Shown: one piece after another, positions 44,759-53,927 of the stretch | Layout of the letters: each line of letters starts with the position of its first letter | Numbering within the stretch: position 1 is the first letter of the stretch | Source of the DNA: JAOUFP01 sp963801505 | GTDB lineage: Bacteria > Nitrospirota > Thermodesulfovibrionia > Thermodesulfovibrionales > UBA6898 | DNA length: 64,000 nucleotides | Reading direction: 5' to 3' | NCBI GenBank assembly: GCA_963801505.1 | Contig: CAWDEY010000024.1 | Span: 62,001-126,000 of the forward strand | Notes under the pieces: model-generated | Told to the model about the DNA's origin: nothing | Seen by the model: the letters and a program-made list of their open reading frames with translations, nothing else | Database searches by the model: none | Translations under genes and position numbers: made by a program

Positions 44759-46102
44759 TCAAGGCACCTTGATATCATATGCCTTGATCTTACGGTGCAG
44801 ATTGCTTCTTTCCATATCTAGGACTTCAGCTGTTTTTGATATGTTCCAGACATTCTCATCAAGCTTTTTTATAATAAAATCTCTTTCAAAGGCGTCCCTG
44901 GCATCCCTGAGTGTGCTGAATGAAAAATAATCTGAACCAGGCGAATCAGGCATAAACATATCGCCGGCAGTGATTGTCCTGGAAGGCGTCATGATAACGA
45001 GTCTCTCCAGCACATTTTTGAGCTCCCGGATATTCCCTGGCCAGGCCTGCTTCTGCAGCATCTTTACAGCATCTTCAGTTATTTCTTTCTTCTGTTGCCC
45101 GTATTCAGTAGCAAACATATCAAGAAAATTGTCTACAAGAGCAGGGATGTCCTCAAGCCTCTCCCGCAGGGAAGGCACCTTTAGGGGGATGACATTCAAC
45201 CTGAAATACAGGTCTTCCCTGAAATTCCCTTTTTTCACCTCTTCCGCAAGGTCTTTGTTCGTCGCGGAAATTATCCTCACGTCCACCTTTATGTTCTTGC
45301 TCCCCCCTACCCGCTGAAACTCCTGCGTCTCTAATACCCTCAGTACCTTTGCCTGGGTCTGCAGGGACATATCTCCTATTTCATCAAGAAACAGGGTCCC
45401 GTTATCAGCCAGCTCGAATTTTCCCTTCTTGCGTTCAAAAGCACCGGTAAAAGACCCTCTTTCATGCCCGAACAACTCGCTTTCGATCAACTCCTGGGGT
45501 ATGGCAGCGCAGTTGACCTCTATAAAAGGCCCGCCTGACCTTGAACTGGTTTCATGGAGAAGTTGAGCAACCAGCTCTTTTCCAGCCCCGCTTTCTCCCA
45601 GGATCATCACCCTGCTGTTGCTCTGGGCCGCCATCTTTATCTGGTCCTTTAACTGTTTAATTTTGGCTGAATCTCCGATCATCCTGCATTTTTTGAGCAG
45701 GTTTTCACGGAGCATCTTGTTTTCGAGTTCAAGGCCCCTTTTTTCAAGGGCCCGGACGACTGCCAGCAGGACTTTTTCTATTGAGAGGGGCTTTTCCAAG
45801 AGATCATATGCGCCCATCTTGGTCGCCTTTACAGCAATCTCTATATTGGCATGGCCGGAAATAATAATTACAGGCATAGCAGGGTGGGCACTCTTCAGTT
45901 CCTGAAGTGTCTGAATGCCATCCATACCCGGGAGCCAGACATCCAGCAGTACAACGTCCGGAGCAATCTCTTTTACTTTTTTTATCGCTTCCTCACCCGA
46001 GGATGCGGTGATACTCTCATACCCTTCATCCTCGAGTATACCCGAGAGAGTTTCTCTTATGCCTTCCTCATCATCCACTATCATTACTAATGCTTTTGAC
46101 AT
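44759..46102 (-). CDS. ntrX: NtrX-like sigma-54-dependent response regulator
   Basis: A protein of 447 residues: receiver (IVDDEEGIRE, LLDVWLPGMDG, LEKPL), AAA+ domain (GESGAGKELVA, ELFGHERGSFTGAFERKKG, DEIGDMSL) and a C-terminal helix-turn-helix (NISKTAEVLDMERSNLHRKI). The sigma-54 contact loop reads GSFTGA instead of GAFTGA, a known variant. It partners the NtrY kinase encoded directly upstream and probably controls nitrogen or envelope genes. Confidence 0.93.
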   Translation of the reverse strand: MSKALVMIVDDEEGIRETLSGILEDEGYESITASSGEEAIKKVKEIAPDVVLLDVWLPGMDGIQTLQELKSAHPAMPVIIISGHANIEIAVKATKMGAYDLLEKPLSIEKVLLAVVRALEKRGLELENKMLRENLLKKCRMIGDSAKIKQLKDQIKMAAQSNSRVMILGESGAGKELVAQLLHETSSRSGGPFIEVNCAAIPQELIESELFGHERGSFTGAFERKKGKFELADNGTLFLDEIGDMSLQTQAKVLRVLETQEFQRVGGSKNIKVDVRIISATNKDLAEEVKKGNFREDLYFRLNVIPLKVPSLRERLEDIPALVDNFLDMFATEYGQQKKEITEDAVKMLQKQAWPGNIRELKNVLERLVIMTPSRTITAGDMFMPDSPGSDYFSFSTLRDARDAFERDFIIKKLDENVWNISKTAEVLDMERSNLHRKIKAYDIKVP

Positions 46103-48139
46103 CTAACCTTCCTTTATGGGCAGTTCTATGCTGAAAATCGTGCCCCTGGGACTATTATCTCTTATTCTAATATATCCTCTATGGTCTTTTACAATCTTGC
46201 CGGCTATCGCAAGGCCAAGCCCGGTCCCGTCTTTTTTTGTCGAAAAGTAAGGGAGAAATAATTTTTCCTTGTCTTCATCCCGTATCCCCGGACCATCGTC
46301 AGCTATATCTATGGAGACCCTGTTGGAGCGTATATCATACTCAATCCTGATATCTACTTTCCCCCTGTTTTGCATGGCCTGTATGGCATTTCCCACGAGA
46401 TTTATTATCACCCTTTTGAACTGTTCGGCATCTAATTCAACAGAGGCCTCTTCTCCCTGAGAAGACCTCGCAATCACGACATCCTTATAATCTTTATACA
46501 GATCGATGACCTCATCGATTATAGCAGAGATCCTGACAGGGGTTTTCTTTATCTCCGGCATTTTGCCGAACCTGGAAAAATCATTCACAAGGTTTTTCAG
46601 GCTCTCCACCTCCTTTATAATAGCCTTTGTAGAGCGGTTAAATACCTTGTCGAAGTCCTCATCTTTGCTTTGCCATTTCTTGATCATATGCTCAGTGGAA
46701 AGCTGTATAGGTGTCAGCGGATTTTTGATCTCGTGTGCCATTCGTCTGGCCACCTCCTGCCATGCAAGTGCTTTTTCAGCCCGTGCTATCTCTGTAAGAT
46801 CATCGAAGACGACCAGTGTCCCGAGAAAATTCTCCCCGTCGCCAAGCGTAGTGATAAATATTCTTAAAAGCCTCCGCCTGTCTCCTATAAGCACCCTGAG
46901 CTCTCTTTCCAGTCCCTTGAAATCCCGCACCTTAATATTTCGTACAATGGCCGTCAACTCATCAGATTTCAATATCGACAGGAGAACTGAATAATTCATG
47001 TTGAGGATTTCTTCCTGCGCTATAGCCAGTATCTTGCAGGCAGCGCTGTTAATTGTAAGAATATTGCCATCTGTATCAAGATATATAACGCCGGAATTAA
47101 TATTTTTGATTATGTTTTCTATGATAAGCCTGCTCCGTTCGGATTTAAGCCACGCGCTATGCAGGGACTCCTTGCCCTCTTTGAGTTCACTCACCATATT
47201 ATTAAACGAACTCACCAAAAGACCTATTTCATCGTCCCTGTTGATCGATATCCTCATATCGAGGTTCCCTTTGGCGACCTGTTCGGTTGCCTGGGCCAAT
47301 TCCTGGATCGGGCCCGTAATGCCTCTGGAGACCCGGAGCGCGACCCATAAAGCAGTAAATACAATCAGCAGTGTAAAAAAACCCAGTATCAGGAGATAGT
47401 TTGTTTTTATCGGCATTTTCCATGATTCGAGCATCAGATAGTTTTTATATGCATCCTGTATTGCTTCAGCATTTTTGCTGATCCTTGAATCTATGGTTGA
47501 TTCAACAATAATAATGCCCTCGTGCGGCCGCTGCCTGTCTCTGGGAACAACAGCCCTGACTATGTCCCCCTTTTCTCCTGTAATCACCTCCGCATCAGCT
47601 TTTCCTTCAAAGCCCGCCCTTACGGTCTCCGATGCGTCCTCCGGTATTTTAGAGAGCGTGTAAACCTTATAATGCTCAGGGAGAGGATTCCCCGAACCTA
47701 TTGTCTTGGCGTATTCAAGCGTCTGCTGTCTCTGCATATCATAGGCGGACTTTGCAAGCTCGATGGAAAGATTTAAAGGCTGCTTTATCAGCGGGTCAAA
47801 CCATCTGTCAATATAGTTTGTAACAACACCGCTTGAAACAACGAAGAGAAAGGCTGAGGGGATAAGAGTCATGACAACAAGTATCACGACCAGCCTTGTC
47901 TTGAACTTGGAGCCAGCGACCTTTTCCCTTCTTTCGAGATAAATCTTGAAGAGGTTTTTGCCTACAAAAAAAACCAGCGTGAACAGGGCAACAAGATTAA
48001 GATTCAGCAGGACGAAAAGGAGCAGTTTAGTGGAAAAGGGTACATCTTCAAGCCCCATGTAATGCAGTTCGAAGCCGAATATAAAAATAATTAAAACAGC
48101 TGTTGCTGCTGTAAAGAATGTAAATTTAAATCTCTTCAC
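46103..48139 (-). CDS. ntrY: NtrY-like membrane histidine kinase
   Basis: A protein of 678 residues. Two N-terminal helices, a periplasmic loop, further helices, HAMP (ALRVSRGITGPIQELAQAT), PAS and HisKA with H-box RRMAHEIKNPLTPIQLS, then ATPase motifs NLVGNAIQAM, ADDGPGI and GTGLGLAI. It phosphorylates NtrX downstream. Its reading frame is intact, in contrast to the kinases at 3.8-9.2 kb, and it has no repeat insertion at the ATPase turn. Confidence 0.94.
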   Translation of the reverse strand: MKRFKFTFFTAATAVLIIFIFGFELHYMGLEDVPFSTKLLLFVLLNLNLVALFTLVFFVGKNLFKIYLERREKVAGSKFKTRLVVILVVMTLIPSAFLFVVSSGVVTNYIDRWFDPLIKQPLNLSIELAKSAYDMQRQQTLEYAKTIGSGNPLPEHYKVYTLSKIPEDASETVRAGFEGKADAEVITGEKGDIVRAVVPRDRQRPHEGIIIVESTIDSRISKNAEAIQDAYKNYLMLESWKMPIKTNYLLILGFFTLLIVFTALWVALRVSRGITGPIQELAQATEQVAKGNLDMRISINRDDEIGLLVSSFNNMVSELKEGKESLHSAWLKSERSRLIIENIIKNINSGVIYLDTDGNILTINSAACKILAIAQEEILNMNYSVLLSILKSDELTAIVRNIKVRDFKGLERELRVLIGDRRRLLRIFITTLGDGENFLGTLVVFDDLTEIARAEKALAWQEVARRMAHEIKNPLTPIQLSTEHMIKKWQSKDEDFDKVFNRSTKAIIKEVESLKNLVNDFSRFGKMPEIKKTPVRISAIIDEVIDLYKDYKDVVIARSSQGEEASVELDAEQFKRVIINLVGNAIQAMQNRGKVDIRIEYDIRSNRVSIDIADDGPGIRDEDKEKLFLPYFSTKKDGTGLGLAIAGKIVKDHRGYIRIRDNSPRGTIFSIELPIKEG

Positions 48140-48693
48140 CTGGCCCCTTCAATTACAAACACACTGGAATCTTTGACAATTTTGAACTCATTTTCCGACA
48201 GAAAAATTAAAAGGTAGCCGATAACAGGGGGAAGTTTCCTGATTTTGGACTCGATGGTGACCCGCACAAAATATTTCCCGGGATCTATTGCCCGGATATT
48301 TGTAAGTTTCATATCTTTGACCGACAATGCACCGCTGATCATGGATTCAAAAGATTTGAAGCGTTTTTCGATAAGCGTGTTGCCTTCTAATGAGGTTGAA
48401 ACATATTCTTTCTTAACAGGTTCCACATTCATCGTTCTTATATTCATTTTCCCAAGCACAAATTCATCCGGCCATACCTTCCATATTCTAAACAGGTCGA
48501 TATTGATTTTCAGCTCCTTGTCTATTCCCCTTTTTATCTCCTGCAGATTGTTGTCCTCAAGATTAAGAGAGAAAGACACATAGATATCATTATTAACAAT
48601 TTTCACTTCCGGGCCCGTAATTGTCTGTGCTTCAGACAATACAGGAAAAATAAGCGTGATAAGCAAGAAAAATATGATGTATAATCTTGACAT
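48136..48693 (-). CDS. DUF4390 secreted or membrane-anchored protein
   Basis: A protein of 185 residues with an N-terminal signal segment (MSRLYIIFFLLITLIFPVL) and a beta-rich DUF4390 domain (SFSLNLEDNNLQEIKRGID, IWKVWPDEFVLGK). It overlaps ntrY by four bases. DUF4390 genes are often found ahead of ntrYX, where it may be a periplasmic input for NtrY; this is inference from context. Confidence 0.88.
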   Translation of the reverse strand: MSRLYIIFFLLITLIFPVLSEAQTITGPEVKIVNNDIYVSFSLNLEDNNLQEIKRGIDKELKINIDLFRIWKVWPDEFVLGKMNIRTMNVEPVKKEYVSTSLEGNTLIEKRFKSFESMISGALSVKDMKLTNIRAIDPGKYFVRVTIESKIRKLPPVIGYLLIFLSENEFKIVKDSSVFVIEGAR

Positions 48694-48788
48694 GTAAAGG
48701 TTGCCATCTCCAAAAAAATATTTTAATTATAACATAACAATATGTATAGTAATTGCAATAACATACGTTAAACAACGGAGGTGTACAG

Positions 48789-49271
48789 ATGGAAATAAAA
48801 ACCGCGAAATTAAATATACCGGAAGACTGTAATATCATACTCGGCCAGTCACATTTTATCAAAACAGCGGAAGACCTTTACGAAATCATCGCAACAACCG
48901 TTCCGAATGCGAAATTCGGCATCGCCTTCACAGAGGCCTCGGGCCCATGCCTTATCAGGACAGAAGGTAACGACAATGGCCTGACTGACCTTTGCGCTAA
49001 AAATCTCCAGAGGATCGGGGCTGGTCATATATTCTGCATAATCCTGAAGAACGCTTTTCCGATAAATGTCCTGACACAGATCAAGCTCTGCCCGGAAGTA
49101 TGCTGCATTTACTGTGCAACCGCCAACCCTGTTGAGGTTATTATTGCTGAAACCCCGCAGGGCAGTGGCATTATGGGAGTTATTGACGGTTTTTCCCCCA
49201 GAGGTGTCGAGACCCCGGAGGACAAAGCGCACCGGAAGGAATTTTTAAGGAAGATAGGCTATAAACTATAG
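48789..49271 (+). CDS. Adenosine-specific kinase (DUF355)
   Basis: A protein of 160 residues whose sequence MEIKTAKLNIPEDCNIILGQ, FGIAFTEASGPCL and NPVEVIIAETPQGSGIMGVIDG is typical of the small adenosine-specific kinase family found in archaea and thermophilic or anaerobic bacteria. It may bind adenosine or AMP. A GGAGGT ribosome site precedes the ATG. It lies seven bases upstream of hisI and may be cotranscribed. Confidence 0.92.
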   Translation: MEIKTAKLNIPEDCNIILGQSHFIKTAEDLYEIIATTVPNAKFGIAFTEASGPCLIRTEGNDNGLTDLCAKNLQRIGAGHIFCIILKNAFPINVLTQIKLCPEVCCIYCATANPVEVIIAETPQGSGIMGVIDGFSPRGVETPEDKAHRKEFLRKIGYKL

Positions 49272-49278
49272 GAGCTAA

Positions 49279-49656
49279 ATGATGAATGTACCACAACTAA
49301 AATATGACGCTAACGGACTGGTCCCCGCTATAATACAGGATGCTGAAAACAACGAGGTCCTGATGATGGCCTATATGAATGAGACTTCTCTTGAGAAAAC
49401 CGTTGAGACGGGTTACACCTATTTTTGGTCGCGGTCAAGACAGAAATTCTGGAAAAAGGGCGAGACGTCAGGACATGTACAGGAAGTAAAAGCCATTCTC
49501 TATGACTGCGACAAAGATACTGTATTAATAAAAGTCATCCAGCACGGCCCCGGAGCATGCCACACAGGACACAGATCATGTTTCTTTACTGATATCACAG
49601 GAAAAGAAATCGCTCAAAAGGCCTTTTCTGAAGCGGAAGTTTACGGCAAGAAATGA
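49279..49656 (+). CDS. hisI: Phosphoribosyl-AMP cyclohydrolase
   Basis: A protein of 125 residues for the third step of histidine synthesis. Motifs: GLVPAIIQDAENNEVLMMAYM, TYFWSRSRQKFWKKGETSGH, DCDKDTVLIKV, and the zinc/metal cysteines in GPGACHTGHRSCFF. Stand-alone hisI (not fused to hisE). GGAGCTAAATG precedes it. The 58 bases to hisE contain GCAGTCAGCCTTCAGCAGG-like repeat text. Confidence 0.94.
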   Translation: MMNVPQLKYDANGLVPAIIQDAENNEVLMMAYMNETSLEKTVETGYTYFWSRSRQKFWKKGETSGHVQEVKAILYDCDKDTVLIKVIQHGPGACHTGHRSCFFTDITGKEIAQKAFSEAEVYGKK

Positions 49657-49714
49657 AAGAGCTTTCAGCCATCGGCAGTCAGCCTTCAGCAGGAAGAAAC
49701 CGGATGGGAGAATT

Positions 49715-50011
49715 ATGATACTTGATGACCTTGAAAGCGTGATCATGTCAAGAAAAAACAACCCTGATGAGAATTCATACGTCTCTTCTCTGTTTACAAA
49801 AGGAAAAGATGAGATCCTCAAGAAAATCGGAGAGGAAGCTATCGAGGTCATAATCGCCTCAAAGGCGGCTGAGAGGCAGCAAATCGTAAATGAACTGGCG
49901 GACCTATGGTTCCACTGCATGGTCTTAATGGCGGAAGACGGCCTGTCCCATTCAGACGTACTGAAGGAACTGGAAAACAGATTCGGCAAAAAAAGAGTAA
50001 CTACCAGGTAG
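49715..50011 (+). CDS. hisE: Phosphoribosyl-ATP pyrophosphatase
   Basis: A protein of 98 residues, all helical MazG-like fold with SYVSSLFTKGKDEILKKIGEE and ELADLWFHCMVLM, the acidic metal-binding motif. It performs the second step of histidine synthesis just before HisI. Its stop codon lies at the very edge of the 92-base dispersed repeat. Confidence 0.93.
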   Translation: MILDDLESVIMSRKNNPDENSYVSSLFTKGKDEILKKIGEEAIEVIIASKAAERQQIVNELADLWFHCMVLMAEDGLSHSDVLKELENRFGKKRVTTR

Positions 50012-50098
50012 ATAGTCTGTAGGTGTTTAGGTGGACAGGTGGAAAAGCCTTGATTCGTTCTTTGCGCAGTCCTAACAGACTGCAGTCTAAATAACCTG
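50007..50098 (-). repeat. 92-base dispersed repeat, copy 2
   Basis: Reverse-complement match of 15882-15973, starting at the end of hisE and ending just before the HIT gene ribosome site. By eye about 15 differences. Confidence 0.8.
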
Positions 50099-50121
50099 AT
50101 TGTACAAAAAGGAGGCAGGCC

Positions 50122-50466
50122 ATGAACGTTTGCCTGTTTTGCAGGATCAGCGCAAAAGAAATCCCTGCAAAGATTATTTATGAAGATAGTGACGCTGTTG
50201 CCTTTAACGACATAAATCCCCAGGCCCCGGTTCATGTCCTCATAATACCCAAAAAACATATCTCCACCTCCCTGGATATAACTGATGAAGATAATGTTCT
50301 GATCGGTCGTTTGTTCCAGGTAGCAGCAAAGATCGCCTCAGAAAAAGGCATAGATAAACAGGGCTTCCGGCTGGTCATGAATACCAACGCAGATGCAGGT
50401 CAGTCAGTGTTTCATATCCACCTGCACCTCCTGGGAGGCAGGCAGATGCACTGGCCGCCGGGCTGA
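50122..50466 (+). CDS. HIT family nucleotide hydrolase (HinT-like)
   Basis: A protein of 114 residues with the histidine triad HIHLHLLGG at the C-terminus and LFCRISAKEIPAKIIYEDSD at the start, as in HinT/PKCI. It hydrolyses phosphoramidate-linked nucleotides. AAAGGAGG precedes the ATG. It follows hisE in the same direction, a frequent neighbour in this group. Confidence 0.94.
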   Translation: MNVCLFCRISAKEIPAKIIYEDSDAVAFNDINPQAPVHVLIIPKKHISTSLDITDEDNVLIGRLFQVAAKIASEKGIDKQGFRLVMNTNADAGQSVFHIHLHLLGGRQMHWPPG

Positions 50467-50480
50467 TTGCAAGCGCCCAG

Positions 50481-50627
50481 CTATTTAAAAGCGCTGGCAA
50501 CCTTGCTGCCTGATCCGCTTATCCCGGATTTAATCCCGGGAACCATGAAAATAAAGACAAGGACAATAGCGATAAATACCGCAACCATGGCATATTCAAT
50601 CATCGTCTGTCCCTTTTCACTTCTCAG
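50481..50627 (-). CDS. Flp/Fap-type pilin, likely non-ATG (CTG) start
   Basis: A short protein of 48 residues, LRSEKGQTMIEYAMVAVFI then a hydrophobic stretch and a GSGSKVASAFK end. The KG/QTMIEYA junction is the class III prepilin cleavage site and the conserved glutamate +5 is present. The frame has no ATG, GTG or TTG before the cleavage site; upstream comes a stop after a few codons. A CTG at 50627 with GAGG about ten bases ahead is the likeliest start. No tad secretion genes adjoin. Confidence 0.7.
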   Translation of the reverse strand: MRSEKGQTMIEYAMVAVFIAIVLVFIFMVPGIKSGISGSGSKVASAFK

Positions 50628-50731
50628 AAAAGATAATCCTCAAGGTCCGGGCAGGTAGCGGGAATTATGAAGGTTCCAAAAGTGATGTACATATGACATA
50701 ATCTGGATAACAAACAATAGAGGTGACACCG

Positions 50732-51382
50732 ATGAAGGTAATGGCATTTAACGGAAGTCCAAGAAAAAAATGGAACACAGCAATGTTGCTTGAGAAAGCC
50801 CTTAAAGGAGCCGCCTCCCAGGGGGCAGAAACAGAACTCTTTCATTTGTACGATCTTGACTTTAAGGGATGCATAAGCTGTTTTGCCTGTAAAACCAGGG
50901 GTGGCAAAAGCTATGGCAGGTGTGCCGTGAAGGATGACCTGAAGCCAGTCTTCAGGAAGATTGAAAAAGCCGATGCAATCATCCTGGGCTCCCCAATCTA
51001 TTTTGGCAGCGTCTCCGGAGAGATGAAGTCATTTATGGAGCGCCTGCTGTTTCCATATCTGACATATACAGACCCTCCTCAATCGCTTTTTCCCAAAAGG
51101 ATCATGACTGGGTTTATCTATACGATGAATGTAACGGAAAATCAAATGAAGGAATGGGGATACCTTCAACTTTTCAACCAGCATGAAAGGATTCTTAAAA
51201 TGATATATGGGGCTTCTGAGTATATTTGCAGCTTTGACACGTATCAGTTTAAGGATTATTCAAAGGTGGTTTCAGACCGTTTTGATCCCGTGAAAAAAGC
51301 CAAGAGACGTGAGGAGATATTTCCTGTTGAATGCGACAAAGCCTTTGAAATGGGCGCAAGATTTGCCCTCAGCTGGAAGTAA
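50732..51382 (+). CDS. NADPH-dependent FMN reductase / flavodoxin-fold protein
   Basis: A protein of 216 residues from the ATG at 50732 (GAGGTG six bases upstream). Flavodoxin-like fold with the FMN phosphate loop FNGSPRKKWNTAMLL, a CxxC-type cluster (GCISCFACKT) and GSPIYFGSVSGEMKSFMER. Such iron-sulfur flavoprotein-like enzymes reduce quinones or other acceptors. No operon partner. Confidence 0.88.
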   Translation: MKVMAFNGSPRKKWNTAMLLEKALKGAASQGAETELFHLYDLDFKGCISCFACKTRGGKSYGRCAVKDDLKPVFRKIEKADAIILGSPIYFGSVSGEMKSFMERLLFPYLTYTDPPQSLFPKRIMTGFIYTMNVTENQMKEWGYLQLFNQHERILKMIYGASEYICSFDTYQFKDYSKVVSDRFDPVKKAKRREEIFPVECDKAFEMGARFALSWK

Positions 51383-51439
51383 TATTTATTGTTTAACTTC
51401 TTCGGGTAGATTTTTGCTCTCACAGGAACGGGACATCCT

Positions 51440-51841
51440 TCACTTTATCTCGATTCCTGTATCTCCCTCCCCAATGAGCGGGAGTATTTTGTCCACCCGG
51501 AAGTGAATAAGGAATTTAGGTCCCTTGGCTTCATCTTCCTCCGCTGTAAGGTGTCGTCTCGTCATTTTATCAATCAACTCGCTATCATTGTCCTCTTTTA
51601 TCTTTTTCAAAAATAGTCTTATTCCTTTATAACCATGACCTTCCTCAATAAACATATAGGAGGCGTAGGGATTGGTCTTTAAGTTCTCGTGGGTAAGTCT
51701 TTTCCTCATGACAAAAGCAATTGTGCCGTCAGCAAAGACGTGGGGTCTTGAATATATTGCTGATGTTACCATGCCGTCAGCATTGGCAGAGGAAAGTATG
51801 CTCTTTCCTTCCCTGCTCTCAAGGTACTGTTTCAATTTCAT
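51440..51841 (-). CDS. Pyridoxamine 5'-phosphate oxidase-like flavin-binding protein
   Basis: A protein of 133 residues from the ATG at 51841, which has AGGAG six bases upstream (a longer frame exists). It has the split-barrel fold of PPOX-type proteins: LSSANADGMVTSAIYSRPHV, FVMRKRLTHENLKTNPYAS, and PKFLIHFRVDKIL. Likely binds FMN or heme. Substrate unknown. Confidence 0.85.
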   Translation of the reverse strand: MKLKQYLESREGKSILSSANADGMVTSAIYSRPHVFADGTIAFVMRKRLTHENLKTNPYASYMFIEEGHGYKGIRLFLKKIKEDNDSELIDKMTRRHLTAEEDEAKGPKFLIHFRVDKILPLIGEGDTGIEIK

Positions 51842-51909
51842 GATTGTCTCCTGTTTTTGCAAAGTACTTATTAAGTATAGGTTGCCATGCGTCCGACACA
51901 ACCCTTCTG

Positions 51910-53277
51910 CTAACTCCTTTCCCTGAGCGGGTATTCTTTTTTCTGCAGATAATCGTAGCGCAGATTACGACCCGGCTGATAGCATAGGGCAAGAATAGAA
52001 TCTTGTGATTCTTTTATTGTGCTATATTCAGCAAAATCCAGTGTCCTAATAATGGCTTCAAAAACTCTGATAGCTCCTGAATGGTTTGCAAGAAGAATCC
52101 TCTTTCCTGAATTACGGTTCAGCAAATCAACAAAACTATGAGCAATTCTCCAATCTGCTTCGATAAGGGTTTCTCCCTCGGGGTAATGGTAAAACCTGTT
52201 TTTAAACATTTTAGCTACTTTGGCCCTTGTTTCCGGGGTAGGTTCTTTTCCGCCACTATAAATTTTAACAGCCTCTTCAACTATTTCGTTCTTGTGTCTG
52301 AAGGTAAGTCCACCATACTTTTGTGAATTCAGTCCGAATAAAGCATTAAAAGCCATATTGGTGTATCCGGATGCCTTCAAAAAATAACGCGCTGTTTGTT
52401 CGGTATTCTCTGATTCGCTCCCATAAACCTGTATTGGAGCATCTTTAGACCACAACCAAAGAGGGTACCCGGCTTTATCAAGTACGTCAACAGCAACTTT
52501 GAAATCTTTACCTAATTCTTTTGCAGTATCAGTACCCTCTATCTTTAAAAAATTACTCCTTGCTCCTGATATTCTGCGGTTTTTATCCCAGGTATCCCAA
52601 CAACCTGAACCTACAAATTCCGGGTTCTCACCACCTGATTCATGAATAGACTTGCCATGCCTTATCATAATAACATGAGTTTGATTCATTGGTACGTAAG
52701 CTTGTGGAAACATCGGCAGTGCCTTACCATTAGGCAACCATACCATCCCCTCATTCATACTCAGCCCGCTGCCGTCTTCCAATACTCTGCCGGACAACCG
52801 TCTCTCACCATTAACATCAACAGCCATATCATCTGCCAAAACTAATTTGGAACGATAGCGTGTCATTGTAGAACCAATAGAGGGGATATTCTGAGGACAT
52901 AAAACATCACTGAATTTACTGATGCTGAAAGTCTGCAATAACAATCTTCTGAAGCTGTCATTTTTTATTAATCCATTCCATGCCAGGTAAAATAAATTAG
53001 GGGCATGGGGAATTCTGTAGCGGATAAATTCATATTTCTCTTTGATGTAGTTATAAGGTGATATTCCTTTTTCCAACGCATCAATAAAAAAATAAATATC
53101 CTTACTGATAACCTTCAGATTATTAATAAAATCTTTTGTGACATCTGTTTCACTAAGCTGCAACTTATCACCATATACCACCCTAAGAAAAGCAATGTCC
53201 TGCTTTACGCTCTCTTCGGTATGGCAATTATGAAATTCGGAATGTTCACGCTGTGAAAAATAATTGGGCCGATTCAA
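51910..53277 (-). CDS. Histidine phosphatase-superfamily protein with long N-terminal extension
   Basis: A protein of about 455 residues (TTG start at 53277 preferred, six bases after GGAGG). The second half is a phosphoglycerate mutase-like domain: IRHGKSIHES (nucleophile His), YGSESENTEQTARYF, YPEGETLIEADWRI and LLANHSGAIRV. The first 200 residues match nothing I recognise and end in a region rich in substrate-binding-like MNQTHVIM. It acts on an unknown phosphate ester. Confidence 0.82.
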   Translation of the reverse strand: MNRPNYFSQREHSEFHNCHTEESVKQDIAFLRVVYGDKLQLSETDVTKDFINNLKVISKDIYFFIDALEKGISPYNYIKEKYEFIRYRIPHAPNLFYLAWNGLIKNDSFRRLLLQTFSISKFSDVLCPQNIPSIGSTMTRYRSKLVLADDMAVDVNGERRLSGRVLEDGSGLSMNEGMVWLPNGKALPMFPQAYVPMNQTHVIMIRHGKSIHESGGENPEFVGSGCWDTWDKNRRISGARSNFLKIEGTDTAKELGKDFKVAVDVLDKAGYPLWLWSKDAPIQVYGSESENTEQTARYFLKASGYTNMAFNALFGLNSQKYGGLTFRHKNEIVEEAVKIYSGGKEPTPETRAKVAKMFKNRFYHYPEGETLIEADWRIAHSFVDLLNRNSGKRILLANHSGAIRVFEAIIRTLDFAEYSTIKESQDSILALCYQPGRNLRYDYLQKKEYPLRERS

Positions 53278-53571
53278 AGACAACCTCCATGCTTGGTCAA
53301 AACACTATTAAATATTTTCTCAAAATAGTCCATCTGTTTTCTTTATGGCTATTTTATACAGTTTCTTTCCCTTTGCAAAAAATACCATAGTCCTATTCTT
53401 ATAGATTACCATATTACCGTTAATGTCTCGTTTATTCCCGGATTATTGTTTTTTCTATACCCTCATACCGATTTTTTGGTCAGGTCGCCATTACAATTTT
53501 ATCGCCCCTGATATTTTTGTCACTTTCGTCAGTCCGATTCGATTTACTATCAAAAACCTGCCAGATAATTT

Positions 53572-53850
53572 TTACGGTATATTTTTCTGAACCAGATATA
53601 TATCTTTGGCAGCCTCACGGAATATCTCCTTCCCTCCGGAAAGGGCAGGTTTTTATGTCTCGATATCAACCCATCCACACAGGTTGATAGAGGCTCATTT
53701 AGCTTTGTAGGCTGGATACAGGATGACAATAAGGAGAATATTGAAGTGCTGAAGGCTGTCATCAAAATACGTATCAAGGATGATATATCGATAGGAATTG
53801 ACCCCGACTTTATCGTCAAGACCATAACGTCAGAAATGATGTCATTTTAG
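53572..53850 (+). pseudogene. Orphan coding fragment without start codon
   Basis: An open stretch of about 92 codons ending DISIGIDPDFIVKTITSEMMS plus one residue and a stop. It contains plausible protein text (LDINPSTQVDRGSFSFVGW) but no ATG, GTG or TTG in a usable position and an in-frame stop just upstream. It is probably the C-terminal remnant of a degraded gene. The rest of 53284-53927 shows no gene. Confidence 0.5.
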
Positions 53851-53927
53851 CCGCAGAAACAAAAGCTGAAGTTTTGTAGCTAATGCCTTTTAGTTTAGAT
53901 GGTCAGGCTTTAGTAAAAGCTGTGATT

